From Hysterangium stoloniferum (lineage: Eukaryota; Basidiomycota; Agaricomycetes; Hysterangiales; Hysterangiaceae), in assembly GCA_015178975.1 (NCBI GenBank), contig WHVD01000058.1, forward strand, positions 474,459 to 538,458: a stretch of DNA of 64,000 nucleotides. The letters run 5' to 3'. Position 1 is the stretch's first letter. Each line of letters starts with the position of its first letter. Position numbers and translations under genes: made by a program. The notes under the pieces were generated by a model. The model did not search any database and was not told the origin of the DNA. It saw nothing but the letters and a program-made list of their open reading frames with translations. Shown here one piece after another: positions 1-11,585 of this stretch.

Positions 1-1381
1 GGAGCGCATCGGACACACGAGAGCGGTCTAATGGCCACATACGAAATCATGGGTACATGTTGTCGCCTAAAGAATCAAGTAGTAGTTTCGGCGATATTGT
101 AGGTTTGGTGATTAGAAGGTGTAATCTGCAAGGTTTTAGCTTGCAAGGATAAAAGTAAACAAATTTACACCATTTCATTAGACCGTGCTGGTAGTGTTGA
201 GCTATTGAATAAATTTAAGACTGGACGTATTGAGCAACCATTCGAAAGCTAATTTCGATCCCGGCCGACGGAGATTTTAGCCACGAACCTCTCGCATAGC
301 GGTATATTGGTTGAAGTATATGAGTTCAGGGAGAGATACCGGAGGATATTTGGACTGGCATGGCGTGTCTCTTATAAACTAGTCGCACATTTCATGCTGT
401 GCTACGGATCTTTTGCGCCACGAATTCCTCAAATTATCACCCAAAACACATTCACAATATCCAACGTGCTTTATGCATCAGCGTCCTGAATGATCTAGAT
501 GATCTGACCGGTGGAGTAAGTATGTGCGCGTTTGATTTAGAAAGAGGAGGTCGTAGGGGAACACAAAGAACACCACAGAAACAGAAGTCACAGTCACACT
601 CGTCAGGCATGATGTAATGGAAAAATGAAGATGCTGGCTAAAAACCATTTTAGGTCATACGTTACGCCCCACAACCCACGACGTGCCGCGGTAGCGCTTA
701 GGAGGGCACCCAGGGTGACGTCGGCTCAATATTGAAACCTTCACTAAGTATATAAGTATCTACCTAGTAGTAACTTAAGTAATATTAAGTAAGCTGTGAC
801 TTGAAAACTATGTTAATACGCATGCCTTTCAATGAGTGATAAAGCTTCACCTGAGAGAATAAGCGCCTGCTCTCCATCCTACATACATAGAGTTGTGTAA
901 TTAATTTCGAATTATACAGTCGCTCCAATTTCCATGATGTTTCAGCTGAATAAGAGTGCTGATGTCAAGATCCTATAATACAGGGCATTGTGGGGTCGTT
1001 ATTACACAATCACACACAGGGCACATAGTGGCTTCCGATGGCGACGTTCCTGGAGAGCAACGAACGCTAGCGTCGACGCGTAACAAACAAAGAAAATAGA
1101 AAATAACTCGTCAAATGTTTCCTTGATCTATTATCCGTGTCATTCTGCCTATGGTGGATCAAGCTTATCTCCATGTAATTGCTTTCGGTGTTAACATTTC
1201 ATATTGTAGGTGATAATAGTGCCGTGTTAGCTCCCCGTGTCGAGTGTGCCATAGTCAGCGAAAATAGAGAGAAGACGAAGGAAAATAGCAGTTGAAGCAT
1301 TCCGCAGCGTAGCCTTTATCTAAATAAATTGAAGTGTATTCTGATTTCTACAAAATAACAATTGCCGAAAAAAGAGTATAA
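1..1381. other. Left-edge intergenic DNA
   Basis: No open frame here shows a recognisable domain or a plausible exon chain. The two short plus-strand frames at 307-489 and 399-617 overlap each other and look like chance. The stretch lies downstream of the synthetase stop codon on the opposite strand, so it should hold that gene's 3' end. I see no clear repeat or RNA gene. Confidence 0.5.
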
Positions 1382-4300
1382 CTAGCGACCGTGAGAAAAC
1401 CCTTTCATGAATCCGACTACCTTCTCTGCATTTATTCCAGTGTACATGAAGGCGTGCGGCGCATTGATATGCTCAATCGACAGGCGTGGATATATACCCT
1501 TCCAAATCGCATGATTCTCCCTAAGATCGTCCTCTTTGGCATGAGCATAAACATGCAACGCAGGAAGGTCTAAACACATTCCCTCTAAAGTGTACTCTCC
1601 AAGAGCGAAAATGTTTTCTGCGTAAACGGCGGAAAGAACCCTCCAATCGGATTTTTGTACGCGCTCCAAGGAAGGAGAGCTTTTTACTGCCTCGGTGATG
1701 AAATTATGAAATTTATCTGGGTTGAAGACAAATGAGAGTGGATCCGCCTTGTTTGAAATTTTCACAGGCGTGTGTGCTCCAGAAGGAACCCTCGGTGTTG
1801 ATTCGGGGGAAGGATATATGTTTTTGTTGGATTGAAGAGTAATACCGTATACGTCGTGTAAGAATCCCCTCACGCTGAATGCCCCATCTGGAAGCGACCC
1901 AGGCATGGGTGTGTCAAGAAGAGTGATCGAAGACACATTGAAACCATGCTGAAGAAGCTTTTTGGCGAGATCTGTGGCGACAACACCTCCAAAGGACGCC
2001 CCAACAAGAACGCATTCTTCAATATGGCCAGAATATTTTTTGAAGGCGTCGAGGTAGAGGTCACTAAGGTTTTCAATAGTATACTTTGTCGTTGTTGGAT
2101 TGATAAAGTTCGGATGCTCGAAGCCAATTATCGTGACGGAGCGAGGCAAGGCATGGATGAGATCAGCGTAGGATACGCAACTTCCTCCGCCGGGAGCTAC
2201 AAGGAGGTACACCGTGCTATTTCCTCGTTGAAGGATGGATGCATACAACGGGAGAGTAGTTGTTCTGGTAATTCCCTCGTTTATATATTGGGATAATGAT
2301 CGTGGGCTGCACTCCGGCTGAAGGAACGCTGTGACACTGCAAAGAAAATTATAATCATTGAAGATGTTTTAAAACAAGGTTCTTACTTTAAACTTGAAGA
2401 ACCGAGAATGTCGGAAATCATACGGGTGAGACGAATTTGTGTATTGCTATCAAGACCAGCAGCCCGGAGGTCCGTGTCAACCTCGATGTCGATGCTAAGC
2501 AGCTGTGAAGCGCAGAGGGCAATAATTTTACCCCTGTCGAACAGGAGTTCTTTACTAGCGTGCGGGCGTCGACCAGGGGCATCTAGATTCTTTAGATTCC
2601 TGTGACGGGCTGGTCGAACGCCATCTAAATGTCTACGAGAAGCTGCGGGTGGATATCTAAGCACAACGTGCGCATTAACCCCGCCTAGGCCTAAGCTAGA
2701 CACAGATAATATTGAGCTGTCTGATAAAGGTGTAGGGTGGGCGGCGATCTTGAAGGACAAAGTGGGATTGATCATAGGATTGATACTCCCGAAAGACTGG
2801 ATGGGTGGAACAAGGTCGTGCTGAATCGATTTGCATAATTTAATCAAGGATACCAAGCCCGAAGCCGCCTATAAAGTGAAGATTTGAGCAAGCACGATAC
2901 GCTATAGTACAACTATGCCTACTTCGCAGTTTCCAAGATTCCCTTTGTTAGATCCTATCGCACAGGGGACGCCTGTCGCACCCATCTTTGACAATCCTAG
3001 AGTCAGTCCCTCAAGTTCGAGAGCATCGCCAATCGCTGTACCGCTGCCATGTAGCCTTCACAGAGGTCAAAATTAATTTTTTAGCGTTGAGAACAAAACC
3101 ACCTACTCTGCGTACGTCAGTCTGGTGGCGTCGATGCCGGCGTTTTGCCACGCTCGTTTGATAACTTCAGATTGACCACGGGGACTTGGCACCGAATAGC
3201 CAGCTTTGTCAGTCCGACCATCAGACCCAATGGCTACGCCCGAAATAACTGAGTAGATTCTATCCCCATCTCTGACAGCATCGCTTAATCGCCTAAGGAC
3301 CAAAGCACAAACACCGTCCGCGGGAAGTGTCCCGTCAGCACGAGAGTCGAACGGCCTACAATGTCCAGAAGGAGAGAATATTTGGCCTTGTTTGGTAATA
3401 TATCCATCTCTGCTGAAGGTGTGAATACTTAAAATGTACATTTGTGATAGGCGGAACTCACTGTGGAAAAGCGATGGAAACACCGCCTGCGACAGAAATG
3501 TCACACTGGCGGGACCGCAAATGATCTATCGCTAGGGACAATGCGACAACACCTGAGCTGCATGCCGTATTTAATGTTACATTCGGGCCGTGGAGGTTCA
3601 GATGATACGCCGTTCTTGCAGAGATGGAGGGTGACAAGATGGCACGGTGGGTCTTCTGAAAATCGTCGCCAGACACGGGTTCGGTCGCTAGAACACCGCG
3701 ATTAAATGCGAGAAAAATTCAGATGTCGTATAGCTCACCATGTTGCCACGTATCATGAGCGGAACCAACACAAAGACCAACGTCGTTGTGGTTATTAGGT
3801 GAAGGTGCGTGGCCTGCATCCTCTAAAGCTTCCAGAGTTGTTTCCATGAACAGCCGTGTCTGAGGATCCATATCCCTAACAGATACAATAAAATTCATAT
3901 TGAGTTGATTTGAACGAGATATGACTAGTCAAACCTGGCTTCATCTTCTTTCAGTCCCCAGAACGAATGGTCGAAGTATTGGACTTGAGATATGGCGCCT
4001 CTCTGAGGCACAAAAATCGCGTCCTTGAAGGGCAACTTCTCAGGAGGAGAAAAGGTGGTGAATCCCTCTCGTTGGTCCATGAATAAGCGGTATAGGTCAT
4101 CCGCATTATCAGCACCAGGGAAGCGTCCAGCAAGACCTATAATAGCTATTTCGGAATTCGTAATTTCGGGTGTTTCCCTTTGTTCTGGGACGTTTGAAAA
4201 GGTTTGAGGTGATTCTCGGGCCGACTGGACTGTTAGGCTGGGAAGAATTAAAGCTACTTGGCTGTCGATAGTCGCGTTGTGGAAAAGATCAACAAGCCTG

Positions 4301-7300
4301 ACGTCAGCAGTCGGCCATTCCAACTTGATTCCATTAAGAAGACGCGTAATCGCCAAGCTATAATATGGGCATTATCATCATAGGTCACAGTGTTTCTGGA
4401 AAGGGACTCGCCTGTGACCTCCAACATCAAAGAAATTGGCTTGATAACTAACATTTCCTACGCAAAGGATTTCCTGCCAGATTTCGGCGAGTCGCTTTGC
4501 GACAGTAGTTCCGTTCGTGCCAGAGTGTCCACCGCCAACTTCAAGAGACTCACCGGATGATTCACCTTGGCGTTGACTCGGAGCATGCGAAGAGCCCCGA
4601 CCCGCACTGATAATATTTACTTGGCTTTTGACCGTGGCTGAAGAGTACAGGTCCACTACTCTGATATTGACGTTGAAGGCTTTTCGCAGTTCATCACCGA
4701 GCTTTGTGACCAGAAGACTATGGTATAGTCAGAAACCAACCGTACGCATGGCACATATTCTCTGAACGCACCTGTTTCCACCCAGGTCAAAGAAGTTTTT
4801 ATCTAATCCTGGTAGCGAGGACAACCCCAGGATGTTTTGCCAAATTTTGATAACGTCATTCTCAATGTTGAGAGTGGTGTGTTGTGGTGGAGCAATCGGA
4901 GGGGCGGCCGCCTTTTGAACATGGCTGTGGCTCTTATTATTGCCGGGTCCTTTCGAATATTGTGCAATAAGATTTTCCATTTGCGCCTTGATGGTCTTGT
5001 GATCCACTTTATCATTGGTGTTGAGCGGAAGTTTCGGCAATGTGTATACAAAAGTCGGCACCATATAGTTGGGCAACTCCTTGGCTAGCCGCGATCTTAC
5101 AAGGTCGCCATTGATGCTTTCTGGACAAATGAAAGCGCAGAGTGCTGTTCCGGATGGGGTGACCTGAACAGATACACCAGTGATATCAGGAATGAGATTG
5201 GAAATCGTTCGCTCAACGGCTTCAAGCTCGATACTTTATAGGGGGGGGGAAACGTTAGTATCAGGATCGGAGAATAATACGAAAAGTATTACCGATATCC
5301 TGTAAAATAACTGTGTTACTAAAATTCAATTTAATGATATGTGTATTGTTCACCTCGAACTTTTACTTCACGGTCAATACGTCCCACTAAGGAGATAGCG
5401 CCGTTAGGCAACATTACGCCCCGGTCTCCCGTTCTGTATAATCGCTCCCCGATCTCAGGATGGACGGCAAACCGGGAAGCAGTCAATTCCTTCAGTCCCC
5501 GATAGCTACAGTCAACCAAAGTTGTAATGAATCTGAAAATATGTAACATCCAGGGAACACTCACCCCCTGCCAACCTGCGGGCCCCCGATGCATACTTCA
5601 CCGATCTCTCCAATGGGAAGAATGCGATCGTATGCGTCGTTTGAAACATAAAATTTGGTGTGTCGGTGAGGAACCCCGATCACGCTGGAAGCGGGCTGTT
5701 CAGCGTCCTTATCCCTTGGTTGTGCCTGATGAGACACAACAACGGTTCTAAAAGAAATTATCACTTTTGGTGCATAGAGTGAAATTACAACAGGTACACA
5801 CGTTTCTGTAGGGCCATAGCCATTCTGCACCTGTACTCTAGAGCGCCATGCGTTGATCAAAGGAGCTGGTACCATCTCCCCTCCTACTGAGATCTGCCTC
5901 AATGAAGATAATGAGCGGGACACTGGAAGCGTCGCCAAAACGCTAGGAGTGACGTGCATGAAGGTGACTTCGTTGGCGTCGATAACGTCGGCCAGATAAT
6001 CGCCCACGAGGGCCTTTGGATGCTCCGAAAAGCACAAGGTAGCACCAATGCTGAGGCATAATGACCACTCAAAAACAGCTGCGTCAAATGAAAAGGTGGC
6101 GAATTGAAGAACGCGTGAACCAGGTCCAATATTGACGTATTTCGACGCAAACGAGTCAGCGACGAAATGGGCCAAATTTCGGTGTTCGATCTCAACGCCT
6201 TTGGGTTTACCTAAAAGAGAATTTGAGAAAGTGTTTTGATATTTTTGGGCACAGGATTTGCTCACCTGTACTACCAGATGTAAAGACGATGTAGGCTAGG
6301 TCGTCATCTGCTGATTCATGCACCGGGTTGTGCGATGAACTACCTGACAAATCCATTTCCACGGTGGAGATTCGCACACCCTGGAACCCGTCCAAGAGAC
6401 CTGTGGAATTTGCGTTTCCGCCATCATCGACGAATACGGATGGTTCGGCCACCGACATCGCAGCCCGGTTGCGTTCAAGAGGGTGTCCTTGGTCGAGGAT
6501 CCCATATGCGGCACCAGATTTCAGCACCGCGAGAATCCAGATCATTGTGGTGAAATTGCGAGCAATGTGCAAGACAATCATATCGCCCCGGCCAATTCCG
6601 AGCCTTTTGAGATCTTTATTAAATTTAAGATGAGTACATGAAAAAGGTCAATTAAGATGGATAAACCACTCACAATGTGCGATGCGGTTGGCAGCCTCGT
6701 TCAGGTCTTTATATGACATAGAGTTTTCCTTCTCTCCCGAGTAAAGAGCAATAAGAGCAGGGTTCCGGGCTGCTTGCTCTTCAAACCACAGATGAAAACG
6801 TGATGCGCTGATCGCAGGGACATCGTTAAAATCGATTCCTGGGTAAAGATGAGGCAGTGGTGCGCCAGGAATCGAAGATATCCCCAGATTTTCTACCATA
6901 CAGCTTGATTGTTGAATTTCGAAGAATTGTGTTTTAAAATATTCCATCTGCTTTTCCGAAAATAATGTAGGGTCATAAATAACCTATAATTTGCATAGTG
7001 AGAACCTAGGAGATACTAGCTCTGAGTTTGGCTTACACCGAGTGACACAGAAGTCTCAGCCTCTAGGAAACAAAACAAGAGTTCATAGGGCCCTTCCACG
7101 GGATAGAGGCAAGCATCCGAACGAGAAAGTTTGGGTGACAGAGTAACAGCGACTTGCGCTTTGTTGACGATCGCACCCATTGTATTGGATGCTTTACTGA
7201 TGTCCAATATTGACATACGTTCATGTTTCTTCGCAGCCGAGACTTGCTGCGACACCAGGCGCACAAGTGAATCGAATTGAGGAGGCTTTTCCTGGGTACT

Positions 7301-8470
7301 CTTCTCGAGAACTTCCGCGTAAGGCACTCTAATAGGCAAGGCGTTTACAAAGTGTCCGACAACATTCTCGAAACCAGCAGGACGGCCACCAAATGCAACC
7401 CAGAGATTTTGATCGGAGCCATGATCCGGTGCGGAGTTACTTCGGACCAGAATGCCGATAGCGCCCAATGCAACCCGGAACCAGGACGTTTTAAAGCGGT
7501 TACCCCATGCGGCGAGCTCCTACAGATGCGTTCAATTCAGCCATATATTGAATGGCAAATGGAATGGCACTCACGGCCTTGGAGAACTCCTTCCAGGTCT
7601 GGATAGCGCGATAACTCTTTGTGGCTGACCGTCCGAGACTCTCTGATTTCCATTGTATGGGCTTGGTATGTGCCAGTTGCCCGAGCCAAAAACGACGAGC
7701 TTGTTCATACTCTTTCGACGAAGCAAAAGCTGCCTATTTACAGTCATTTTTTTGTATCATGTGAATGCAAGAGGAGCACGTTACTGACCTCGTACGCATG
7801 AGCCTGACTAAATGGCACCGTGGGAGGCGCTTCAACGGTGCTCGAGCCATTTTTCAACTTGGAGAGAATATCAAAAAATTCTACAGAGAGTTGGCTCATC
7901 GACGATCCATCGAGCGCAATATGGTGGGAGACGATATATAGCTCTGTTTTCGTCGGGGCAACCACAGCGTACCAACGCATGGCAAATTCTGAGGAGAGAT
8001 CTACACCACGACGCAGCATCCTCAAGAGATCCTCGGATGCTTTCTTGGCGGATGCTGACCTTACTATGTGAAGAGTAGGCGTTGCCGTTGTGGGGTCGTG
8101 TTCAGCGACAAAGGGCCGCTTATGGACGCCATTGGGCTCATGGAAAGTTGAGCGAAGGATGGAGTGTCTCTGCGTCAAGACCCCAATAGCTGAAGTAAGT
8201 GGTTAGTAATATTGTGTGAGCAGCAGGAGATGTAAGTATACCATCGTGTATGGCACTCAAGCTGCCGTCATAAGTCACCTCGCCATGAGTGACAGTAAGC
8301 TTGAGCGTAAGGTTGTTGTGGGTGCGGTGGGGTGCGAAGGAATAATCCAACCAAAGGCCTTCCTGGGACCTTGTCATGGGGTAGATGGCAGCCACGCCGG
8401 CAGGGAGCGTTCCCAGATTTGTGTGAACTACAGCAATTAGTGCGGGTTCAGGACCTGACATGAACTCCAT
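1382..8470 (-). CDS. NRPS-PKS hybrid synthetase, C-A-T-T-KS-ACP-TE
   Basis: Multi-exon synthetase read from 8470 down to 1382. The condensation domain (8470-7016) carries SHHIALDG, the HHxxxDG motif. The adenylation domain (about 6950-4990) has FTSGSTG joined across an intron to KPKG, then FDAAVFEW, NGYGPTE, YRTGDR, GRIDREVKVRG and the NDKVDHK lysine. Two carrier domains follow (FFDLGGN-S and FFDVGGH-S). The ketosynthase has NTACSSG and HGSGT, but KGNLGNCE where GH is usual. Next comes an ACP-like carrier (AGLDSN) and a thioesterase (GASFGG, LLDTP, NAPHAF). No acyltransferase, ketoreductase or dehydratase is visible, and KS passes straight to ACP. Introns I could place: 2337-2386, 2869-2922, 3056-3106, 4358-4411, 4718-4771, 5748-5801, 8190-8241. 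A short KS exon (about 3735-3882) encodes DMDPQTRLFMETTLEALEDA. Tentative A-domain specificity residues: D-A-F-H-I-V-G-V-V; the substrate is unknown. Every catalytic serine and cysteine is present, so the gene looks intact. Product unknown. Confidence 0.88.
4358..4411 (-). other. GC-AG intron inside the second carrier-domain serine codon
   Basis: On the minus strand the exon ends GGA GGT CAC AG and the intron starts GCGAGT and ends TTATAG. Joining gives GGHS followed by LAITRLLNG, the expected 4'-phosphopantetheine attachment motif. The nearest GT donor, four bases further on, would lose the serine. Length 54 bp. Confidence 0.8.
4718..4771 (-). other. GT-AG intron inside the first carrier-domain serine codon
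   Basis: The exon ends GGT GGA AAC AG, the intron starts GTGCGTTC and ends CCATAG, and the next exon starts TCTTCTGG. Joining restores GGNSLLVTKLGDEL. Length 54 bp, in the same codon and phase as the intron in the second carrier domain. Confidence 0.82.
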
Positions 8471-9869
8471 TGTATAAGTAAATTGGGAGGGGAAATGTCT
8501 AGATATAAAGTACGACGAAGGACAATATTGAAGGTACGAGTTGCTTTGGATAGCAGAAATTGTTGGTGAGAGGTTTCGACAAGCAGGGGTATTTATACAA
8601 TCCCGGATACCAATATTCCACGCATCGCTGGGACTTCAAACATCATATCTTTTGTCATACGGGTCATCGCAACGTGCGGCATTTGGGCACGACTCAGTCG
8701 ATTGCTACCTAGGCACCGCGAAAGATGTCGGACATATAGTAATAGAAATAATATATATATATTTCAATGGCACCGCTATCACCAGTAATGAGAAAGCGAT
8801 TCGCAGATTTCAGTCACTGTATAACCAAAGCCACATGGGGAAATTTGTGACTACCTCAAACTTGTTCGTCGCTAAGGGGCCCTTTATTCCAAAAAACTAC
8901 CAAATCAAGCCAGGGCTCAGGCAACATAGGTTTCAGGGCTCGGTCTCGTCAATCCCGAAAGTGTGTGGTTTATGGTAAGGCATTAAAATACTTTGTCAAT
9001 GGTCTCTCTCTATCACCAGCAAAAAAAAAGCGACTCTTCCATTTGGTCAGTGTATATCCACGCAGTGAAATAGATTTGATATATTTATGTGTCTACCTCT
9101 AACTTGCCCAATATGCGATGCGCTGCTGGGACTTCATGCCTCATACCGTTGGGCAGGGGAGGCATCGCCACATGTGGGAGTTGGGTCTGACTCAGTCGAT
9201 TGCTATCACTCGGCAACTGGATATGTGTGATTTAGAATAACAGTAAATATATTGTTGTCAATGACCCTCCTTTCACCGGCAAAGATGAAGCGATTCTCGC
9301 ATTTATTAAATCTTTATCCAAAGGTATGGCAGTCACCAAGGCACTAATTGTTCGGAGCCCCGGCTCAGGAAAGATTTGAGCGGTCGACTGGTAATCCCGA
9401 AAATGTGCATTATCAATTAAGTTGGGGTCTCGGGGTTTGAAATTACTATATAAAAGAGATGGTCATTCAGTCCAGCCTTCTCTGGTCATTACATTTTTGA
9501 AAAATCAGTAGTCGGAGACGCAGGCATGGCGGCCCGATCGCACGATGGCACTCTCTGGATACTAGGTGGTGTATTAGGACGTAATAATATGACGTCATTT
9601 CTCTCTCCAAGACCCAATACAGTGGTCAGTTCCTGCGGAATGTTAGTGACTTCCGCCATGCCTACTGAAAACGAAATTCCAATGCGCTGAATTTTTGTTC
9701 GAGATTCACGCCAGAAGGTATTCTCGCATTAGTAAGTGGCTATCCAAAGAAACACGCAGTGTTATATTTACATGACTACCTCAAACTTGTTTGTACACCC
9801 GATTTGACTGTATCGCTAAAATTAAACCTCCGCTAACGCAATCATTGTTCGAAACGTGGAAATATCAAA

Positions 9870-10023
9870 TTGGACTGTTGATTGATATCACCCGGCATTC
9901 TCAGATCTGACCTCATCGACATTCCCCACGCCACACCGAAGCCACATTGGATGTTGATTGTTATCACCCAGCATTCTCAGATCTGACCTCATCGACATTC
10001 CCCACGCCACACCGAAGCCACAT
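9870..10023. repeat. Two-copy tandem repeat, about 77 bp unit
   Basis: Unit 1 starts TTGGACTGTTGATTG at 9870 and unit 2 starts TTGGATGTTGATTG at 9947. Both run through the same tract ending CCGAAGCCACAT. They differ at only a few positions, so the duplication is recent compared with the decayed repeats around it. Confidence 0.85.
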
Positions 10024-10437
10024 CAACCGTAACCGCCTCATTGAGTCTCCAACTACTTTCACATCTCATAAATAAGTAGCCAACATGTTGTCAAAGTGGG
10101 AATACTGCTATTTAAATATTTAAAGTAGATCTACAATTAAAGTAAAAGAGAAATGATTTGTTGGAGGAGAAGTGAGAAGTTATTTGTGAAATTGTGTAGG
10201 GAGCTTAGAAAAGGTGGAAGAGGAGATCTCATGGAAGGGATGCATCTTTAAGATGATGAGATGATTCAGGTTGTTACTTTCAGTACATTGTAAATAAGGA
10301 TTACTGTAGTTCCATAGTTGTCATGTAACAAGTGCTTTGAAAATGTAAAACTGATCGTTGAAAGGCTAGAATGTCTGACATTTCCTCGTCCCTGAACTTC
10401 AGCGATTGGAAAATAGCGTCACATTTATCCACTCAGT

Positions 10438-10828
10438 CTTCCAGCTTCGTCTAATGCGGAACTCTGTGTGAGGAGCTGTATGGTTGGGTAGAAGGAGAGC
10501 GTCAGCTCTCTGCGTATGCGTGGGGAGACTCGCCGCTCGGGAGGGCGGGTTTCCTTATGCATTTACAACACTCACTTTGCTGTTCCGCTAGTTTGGTTCA
10601 TTTTTGTCAACTCTAAGACTGATGACTGCTAAAGTACCACTGTCCTCAAGCTGAGGGGGGAGGGTGGGTGGGTAAAATAATTAAATAAGCTTAAAAGAAT
10701 GAAGAGATGTCAGTGAGCGAAATTTTAAGGACTGTGGATCGACAGAGAACGAAGGCGTGAGACTTCTCCTTACGCTCGGTTGGACATAGAGTGCCGAACT
10801 ACTCCCGGCAAGCTAGGATCACTCCTTC
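10438..10828 (-). mobile_element. Solo A-B terminal unit of a PAT/Ngaro-like DIRS element
   Basis: About 390 bp that match, in the same order and with similar spacing, the paired terminal segments at 36106-36490. The unit starts CCAGCTTCGTCT, contains GAGCTGTATGGTTGGGTAG, then a hairpin, then CTCGGGAGGGC, then GGGTGGGTGGGTAAAA, and ends near GAGTGCCGAACTACTCCCGG. It has no coding capacity. By analogy with solo LTRs I read it as what remains after recombination removed the interior of a split-direct-repeat retrotransposon. It is more diverged than the 36 kb copy. Confidence 0.7.
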
Positions 10829-10924
10829 TCCTTCACATTTACGGCGCTCGATCGGCAAACGTAATTTCATCGTCGTACTCTAAAAATCATGCTTCGAGTA
10901 CCCGAAAGTTCCCGAACATGTAAC

Positions 10925-11112
10925 ATTTACTAATGGAGATAAAATACGCCGCTGTTCAATGAAAACCATGTTTTTTGAGTAGTCGACGTGTATGGTTTGT
11001 ATTAATGGAGATAAAATACTACGTTGTTCAAAAAAAACCTTGTTCTGAATACCCAAAAGTTGCGGAACATGTATGATTTATATTAATGGAGATAAAATAC
11101 GTCGTTGTTCAG
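10925..11112. repeat. Three spaced copies of a ~30-bp motif
   Basis: TTAATGGAGATAAAATAC, or TACTAATGG in copy 1, occurs at about 10931, 11012 and 11083. Each copy is followed by a G/C-variable CGTTGTTCA tail. A related ATTAATGGAGAAATGAATC lies near 11311. The 70-80 bp spacing suggests a decayed tandem array. Confidence 0.65.
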
Positions 11113-11585
11113 TAGTCCCGCGCTCAGCAGCAAAGAAGCGATTCTCACATTTAGTAAGTGCCCATGTACTTATCCAAAATAGACGCAGTAAAAATACCTT
11201 GTATGTCTACCTGTTTGGCGCTCACCTTCGAAGCGACATTAAGCGCCTATTCGGCGGTAGGTTGCAGGACTCAGTCGATTGTTACCACCGGGCATCCTGA
11301 AAATGTTTTATTAATGGAGAAATGAATCATTGTTCAATACACCCACTCTGTAGGAATGAATGTGAATCAACCCGTGGCTCGGGAACATACCTTAACATCA
11401 AGTGATCCTTCTGATAGTGGTAACGGAATCGGTATTGCCTAGCGAGAGTGCCCATTTTACTAATGCATCTCCAGTGTGGCAGTAACAGTAAGGCGGTACC
11501 TCTGACTCTTTCTCCTTCCCTCTTTCCTTCTTAATAACCCTATTTTCCTTGACCTAGGGCACAAGTATTTTTCACCCACTCTAAA

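Larger units (their letters stand above)
8471..11585. other. Spacer between synthetase and transporter, rich in degenerate repeats
   Basis: No gene recognised. This is the shared upstream region of two divergent genes. Motifs recur in degenerate form: GACTCAGTCGATTG at about 8693, 9190 and 11268, and a run like GCGATTCTCGCATTTAGTAAGTG near 8795, 9035, 9290, 9718 and 11145. They suggest several decayed copies of one old element. A 77-bp tandem duplication, a solo DIRS-type terminal unit and a triple repeat inside it are listed separately. Promoters cannot be pinpointed. Confidence 0.55.

Noticed and set aside
1946-2296. Plus-strand 116-codon frame
   Set aside because: Antisense to the thioesterase exon, whose GASFGG motif and neighbours fix the coding strand.
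4400-4411. GT donor at GCGA|GTCCC for the second T-domain intron
   Set aside because: It would remove the serine of the carrier motif and give GGHRR; the GC donor restores GGHS with the right frame.
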